NCBI GenBank assembly: GCA_041389525.1
Contig: JAWKRR010000009.1
Span: 91,887 to 155,886, forward strand
Direction of reading: 5' to 3'
From: JACKFB01 sp041389525
GTDB taxonomy: Bacteria > Myxococcota_A > UBA9042 > PHBI01 > JACKFB01
Length of the DNA: 64,000 nt
Positions 59,958 through 64,000 of the stretch are shown here, piece after piece. The number at the start of each line of letters is the position of its first letter. Position 1 is the stretch's first letter. The notes beneath the pieces are model-generated. The model saw only the letters and a program-made list of their open reading frames with translations, was not told where the DNA came from and ran no database searches. The translations under genes and the position numbers were made by a program.

Positions 59958-62900
59958 CAGCGAGGTGCTGCCGGCGCCACCGCCAAGCGCGGGCGTCTTG
60001 GCCACGCCGCCCGGGGCCTCCGCCGTGACCCCGGAGGCCGCCGACGCATCGATGGCGACGCGACCGCCACCGCCGCCGCCGCCGTTCGGGCTGGTCCCGC
60101 CCGCCGCGCGGATCGTGCCCGAACCGCTGAGCGCGCCGAGCAGATCCAGCCAGATCGAGCCGCCCGAGCCGCCACCGCCATCGCCCGAGCCGTTGGCCGT
60201 GGCGGCCGCGCCGTCGGCCAAGATTTGCCCGAGGATGGAGGCCGTGTCGGCGACGATGTGGACACGCCCTCCGCCCGCGCCGCCTTGCTCGCTGCTGCCG
60301 TTTCCGTAGCCGCCGCCGCCCCCCAGCGTGATGGGCGCGAGGGGATCGCCGAAGAGCGCGGCCGGGAAGTCGCCGCCACCCTGCCCTCCGTGGGAACCGC
60401 CGGTGTAGCGGCCCGCGCCTGCGGTCTGGACGTTGCCGAAGGTCACGCCCCCGGCGCTGCAGCTGGTGCCGGTTTGGCAGTCGCCGAAGTAGCCGCGGCC
60501 GGTGACGTCGATGGCGCCTGTGGCACCGACGGTCAGTGGGCCGGCGATGTCGACCCGCAGCCCCGAGTCGAGGGCGCCGACCGGGGTCGGGGGATGGGTC
60601 AGCACGGCGCCGTCGACCGACAGCGCGTCGACCTGGGCCTCGTCGGCGAGGGCGACGCGGGCGGCGGCCTCGATTGTGAGCAGGCCGGGGAAAGTCCAGC
60701 GCGCCAGGACCCGGCCGTCGGGTGGCAGGGCAGCCAGCGGGGTGGCGAGCAGGAGCGTCGCAGCCGTGTTGTCGATGATGGCGATGGGCTCGGCGATCCC
60801 CTCGAAGACCAGCGAGGCGCCCGCGAGCTGGCCGGGGATGAACGGGGCGCCGGCGATCGCCAGGGTGGTCGCGTCGGTCAAGGTCGCCACGCGCGGGCCT
60901 AGCGCCGGCCAGGGCTGAGCCTCGGTGAGGTGGGCGACGCCACCGTTGGAGATGCGCATGGTCGCGGGTCCGCCGGCGGGCGCCAGCACCACGGTGCCGG
61001 GGCCTCCGGACAGCGGCGCCACCCCGCCGAACGCGGTGACCCGATCGGTGTCGAACAGCGAGGCGCCGTCGAGGGATTCGAAGCGCACGGCGACGCGACC
61101 GCCGCCGCCACCGGTGCCCGCGAGGCTGGGTCCGCCGTCGGCGGTGATCTCGCCTTCGCCGCCGAGGACGCCGACGTCGACCAACACGGACCCACCTGCG
61201 CCGCCGCCGCCGTCCTTCTGGAAGAGCTCGGCCGCCCCCTCGCCGTCGGCGCGGATGGCCCCGTGCAGGGTCAGCGAGTCCGCCACCAGCCAGATCCTGC
61301 CGCCGCCGTCGCCACCGGGCTCGCCCCCGCCCGCCCCGTAGCCGCCGCCGGCCCCGAGCGTTCGCGGCGACTCCGGCGCGCCATAGGTGGCCGTCGGCGC
61401 CGAGTTCGCGCCGCGCCCGCCATGGGAGCCGCCAGCGTGCTGTGCGGCGCCGCCGACCTGGGAGGCGCCGAAGGTGTAGCCGCTGCCGCAGCCAGCGCCC
61501 GGCTTGCACGCGGCCGGATAGCCGCGCGCCGTCACGTCCAGCGACGCGTCGCTGCCGATGAAGACCTCCGTCGCGCTGAGGACCAAGTCCGACTCGTCGG
61601 TGACCGTGGACTGCGGGCTGGCGAGCACGCTGGTGCCTTCCAGGGTCAGCGCCAGGGTCTCCAGCGGACGGTGGGCGACGAGGGTGGTCCCGCCGCGCAC
61701 CACGAGGTCTGCGCCCAGCGCCAGCGGGGTCGCGCTGGGCACGTCGCCGAAGACCGGGTCGTCGATGCCCCCGCCGACGCCGCCGTCGTCCACGATGAAG
61801 CGCGGCGGTGCGCCGGCTTGCGCGAGATAGACCGTGCCGGGCCCTCCGCCGAGGCTGAGTGCAGCGCCGCCGTACGCGGTGACGCGGTCGAGGTCGAAGC
61901 TCGATGCGCCCGCGAAGTAGGCCGCCACGCGCCCTCCCCCGCCACCAGCGCCCGCCGCCGCGCCCGGCTGCGCTGCCCCCCCGTCGGCCGAGATCGTGCC
62001 CGCCCCCTCGAACGCGACGGTCTCGATCCAGATCGACCCGCCCGCGCCGCCGCCCCCGTCCTGCTGAGCTACAGCGGCGGGACGGCCACCGTCGGCGCGG
62101 ATCGCCCCATCCACCCGGAGCATCTGGGTGACGATGCGCACCCGGCCGCCGCCGTTGCCGCCCCACTCCGACCCGCCGTTGCCGTAGTTCCCGCCCGCGC
62201 CAAGGTCGGCGGGCTGCCAGGGGTCCCCGTAGATGCCGTTCGGTCCAGGGCCCGCCCCGCGACCGCCGTGGGAGCCGGCCGTGCGCTGCGCCGCGCCGCC
62301 AGACGTGGTGTTCCCCAAGGTGTACGCAGGCCCCCCGCAGCCGGGCACACCGGGGAAGCAGCCGCCGAAATAGCCCCGCCCGCTCACGTCGATGGCCGCT
62401 GCCGGACCGACGGTGACCGAGTCGGCCGCGATGACCAGGTTGCCCTCGTAGCCCGAGCTGCTCCGTAGGTGCGTCAGGACCGCGCTGTCCTGTAGCTCGA
62501 GGGTGGCGACCTCGAGCGGGGCCGCCAGCACGAGCCGGGTGGTCCCCCGGAGGACCAGGTGACCCCCGAAGGCCAAGGGCGTCGCGCTGGGGATCTGCCC
62601 GAAGGCTGGGTTGTCGACGCCGCCGCTCTTCCCGCCGTCGTCCAGCACCAGGGTCGGCGAGCCGCCAAGCGGCGTCAGCACCACGGTCCCGGGGCCAGCC
62701 TGCGACGCCGTCCCGACACCGCCCGGGGCCACGACCTTCGCCGCGTCGAAGCCGGCGAGCGCGCCATAGGTGATGGCCACGCGACCGCCGCCGCCGCCCG
62801 CGCTGTTGCCCACAGCGCCACCGCCCCCGTCGCCGCCCGCGGCCGAGATGAGGCCCGCGCCCGACCAGGAGTCCGCGTCGATCCAGATGCCCCCGCCCGC

Positions 62901-64000
62901 TCCGCCCGCGCCGTTGCCTTGGCTCGCGGAAGAGCCCGGCGCGCCGTCCGCTCGCAACGCGCCGTCCACCCGAAGCTCGCCGGCCACGATGCGCACGCGG
63001 CCGCCGCCGTCCCCCCCCGGCTCTCCGCCGCCAGCCCCGTAGCCACCGCCGCCGCCGGGCAGCGAAGGCGCGAAGGGATCGTCGTAGACCGCCGTCGCGC
63101 TGGGACCGGAGCCGACGCCGCCGTGGCTGCCGCCGCTGAGCTGGCCTGCGCCGTTCTGTTGGTTGCCGTTGCCGTGCGCGTTGGCGCCGCACCCAGGCGC
63201 TTGCGCAGAGCAGTCGCCAAGGTATCCGCGCCCGGTCAGGTCGACGGCGCCGCCCGCGCCGATGGCCAGGCGCCCCGAGATCGCCAAATTCACAGATGGC
63301 GCCTCGGCGTTTGCCAGGGTGCGGGGGTGCGTCAGGACCGCGCCCGCGTCGATGTCCAGGTCGGGGGCGGCCAGCGCGTCGACCAGCGCGACCCGCGAGG
63401 CGCCGGCAAGGACCACGCGCGCGGCGATGCTTCGGCGCGCGCTGAGGACGCTGTCCGCGGCGAGGGTCGACGCCACGTCTCCGTCGGCGGCGTCGGTGGT
63501 CAAGGTGTCCGTGCCGTTCGCGGTGACCGTGTAGGTCTTGACCCCGCCGGCCGCGCCGACCTCCAGGCCCACGAGGCTCCCCGCGACCATGCTGCCCGCG
63601 GCCAGCTCGATGGTCTGGCCGGCAGCCGAGACGACCTTGGGGTGCCCAAGCTCGCGCCACGGCGGCCCCTCGACCGTGTGGGCGACGCCCTCGTTGTCGA
63701 CACGCAGCGCGGCCTGCTGGCCCTTGGCCGCTAGCCAGACGGTCCCCGGGCCGCCCGGCGCGACGTCGCTGGTCCCGCCGGACGCCGCTATGGCCCCGAG
63801 GTCGAAGGGGACTGCGGAGTCCATCACGTCCCAGCGCATCGCCACGCGCCCGCCGCCGCCGCCCGCGCCGCCCCGGCCCTCGCCACCGCGCGCGCTGACG
63901 CTGCCGCCGCCGCTCAAGGTGCCGAGGTCCAGTCGCACGGAGCCGCCGGCGCCCGCCGCGCCGTTGAGCTGGTTCTGCTGCAGCGGCAGCGCGCCGTCGG
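59952..64000 (-). CDS. Glycine-rich repetitive surface protein, 5' end missing
   Basis: At least 1349 codons; the frame is open at the window edge, so the N-terminus and signal lie outside. Four long repeats are marked by GRGYLGDC / GRGYFGGC / ARGYPAAC / GRGYFGDC near 63225, 62375, 61523 and 60493, i.e. spacings of about 850, 852 and 1030 bases. Each unit has GGSHGG, Y-G-(D/A)-P, a GGG-Y-G-x-GGE-x-GG-GGGR stretch, GGGAGGSIW and GGGGGRVA, then beta-rich text with TLVLDDGG / FIVDDGG. Paired cysteines occur in each GRGY motif. The pattern suggests a repetitive beta-solenoid or glycine-rich extracellular protein. The family was not identified. The C-terminus GGGAGSTSLP has no obvious sorting tail. 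Confidence 0.75.
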   Translation of the reverse strand, partial: DGALPLQQNQLNGAAGAGGSVRLDLGTLSGGGSVSARGGEGRGGAGGGGGRVAMRWDVMDSAVPFDLGAIAASGGTSDVAPGGPGTVWLAAKGQQAALRVDNEGVAHTVEGPPWRELGHPKVVSAAGQTIELAAGSMVAGSLVGLEVGAAGGVKTYTVTANGTDTLTTDAADGDVASTLAADSVLSARRSIAARVVLAGASRVALVDALAAPDLDIDAGAVLTHPRTLANAEAPSVNLAISGRLAIGAGGAVDLTGRGYLGDCSAQAPGCGANAHGNGNQQNGAGQLSGGSHGGVGSGPSATAVYDDPFAPSLPGGGGGYGAGGGEPGGDGGGRVRIVAGELRVDGALRADGAPGSSASQGNGAGGAGGGIWIDADSWSGAGLISAAGGDGGGGAVGNSAGGGGGRVAITYGALAGFDAAKVVAPGGVGTASQAGPGTVVLTPLGGSPTLVLDDGGKSGGVDNPAFGQIPSATPLAFGGHLVLRGTTRLVLAAPLEVATLELQDSAVLTHLRSSSGYEGNLVIAADSVTVGPAAAIDVSGRGYFGGCFPGVPGCGGPAYTLGNTTSGGAAQRTAGSHGGRGAGPGPNGIYGDPWQPADLGAGGNYGNGGSEWGGNGGGRVRIVTQMLRVDGAIRADGGRPAAVAQQDGGGGAGGSIWIETVAFEGAGTISADGGAAQPGAAAGAGGGGGRVAAYFAGASSFDLDRVTAYGGAALSLGGGPGTVYLAQAGAPPRFIVDDGGVGGGIDDPVFGDVPSATPLALGADLVVRGGTTLVAHRPLETLALTLEGTSVLASPQSTVTDESDLVLSATEVFIGSDASLDVTARGYPAACKPGAGCGSGYTFGASQVGGAAQHAGGSHGGRGANSAPTATYGAPESPRTLGAGGGYGAGGGEPGGDGGGRIWLVADSLTLHGAIRADGEGAAELFQKDGGGGAGGSVLVDVGVLGGEGEITADGGPSLAGTGGGGGRVAVRFESLDGASLFDTDRVTAFGGVAPLSGGPGTVVLAPAGGPATMRISNGGVAHLTEAQPWPALGPRVATLTDATTLAIAGAPFIPGQLAGASLVFEGIAEPIAIIDNTAATLLLATPLAALPPDGRVLARWTFPGLLTIEAAARVALADEAQVDALSVDGAVLTHPPTPVGALDSGLRVDIAGPLTVGATGAIDVTGRGYFGDCQTGTSCSAGGVTFGNVQTAGAGRYTGGSHGGQGGGDFPAALFGDPLAPITLGGGGGYGNGSSEQGGAGGGRVHIVADTASILGQILADGAAATANGSGDGGGGSGGSIWLDLLGALSGSGTIRAAGGTSPNGGGGGGGRVAIDASAASGVTAEAPGGVAKTPALGGGAGSTSLP

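Noticed and set aside
59941..63660. Minus-strand open frame of 1239 codons in another frame of the glycine-rich gene
   Set aside because: Extreme Arg/Gly content and no domain; the overlapping frame has clear periodic protein repeats and continues to the window edge.

Overview
The window is very GC-rich and almost fully coding. It most resembles a chromosome segment from a myxobacterium or close relative (Myxococcota). Support for this: a C-terminal GGGC / hydrophobic / RRRR tail of the MYXO-CTERM type on a 2512-residue surface protein, lipoproteins with Asp-rich stalks and CDDGNACT-type cysteine repeats, an RCC1-repeat protein, a DUF1592/DUF1552 pair, and frequent GTG starts with GTGA/ATGA stop-start overlaps. 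Species cannot be read from the sequence.

Layout. 1-6 kb: the end of an RCC1-repeat protein, a convergent cysteine-repeat lipoprotein, and a Tat-exported HiPIP-like iron-sulfur protein. 6.3-13.5 kb: a TonB-dependent receptor with a SUMF1-fold membrane protein, a GT-C-like membrane protein behind a TerB-like protein, and a CheC/FliY-like protein. 13.6-23.2 kb: a GMC alcohol oxidase whose N-terminal partner is a separate gene, downstream of the giant MYXO-CTERM protein. 23.3-27.6 kb: an exported TPR-like protein and a sensor kinase/receiver pair that looks like one hybrid kinase broken by a single-base frameshift. 27.9-31 kb: a second GT-C-like protein and a UbiA-like protein. 31.4-39 kb: a solitary FliD-like protein, a small cysteine-containing protein and two tandem small LanB (lantibiotic dehydratase N-domain) proteins. 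39-41.8 kb: a propeller lipoprotein. 41.9-44.3 kb: three consecutive AbrB/PIN (VapBC-type) toxin-antitoxin modules. 44.3-54.6 kb: a CBS protein and a compact complex I operon nuoABCDHIJKLMN without nuoEFG. 54.9-59.8 kb: a radical SAM protein and the DUF1592/DUF1552 pair. 60-64 kb: a partial glycine-rich surface protein built of ~283-residue repeats.

How it fits together. The complex I operon is the only complete, well-understood pathway unit: 11 membrane and connecting-arm subunits, with the NADH-oxidising module absent from this locus. Much of the rest is cell-surface or exported material. The most unusual accessory features are the tandem small LanBs (peptide modification or peptide aminoacyl-tRNA ligase candidates with no visible precursor), the triple VapBC block beside an AT-rich patch, a structured ~165-bp MITE-like element at 34.25-34.41 kb with a decayed relative forming the 5' end of the gene at 27.9 kb, and a short dispersed repeat (GCGATGGCC...TCAGCC) at 6.27 kb and 31.2-31.4 kb.

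Limits: functions come from motifs read by eye, without database searches. Several start codons are uncertain and are flagged.
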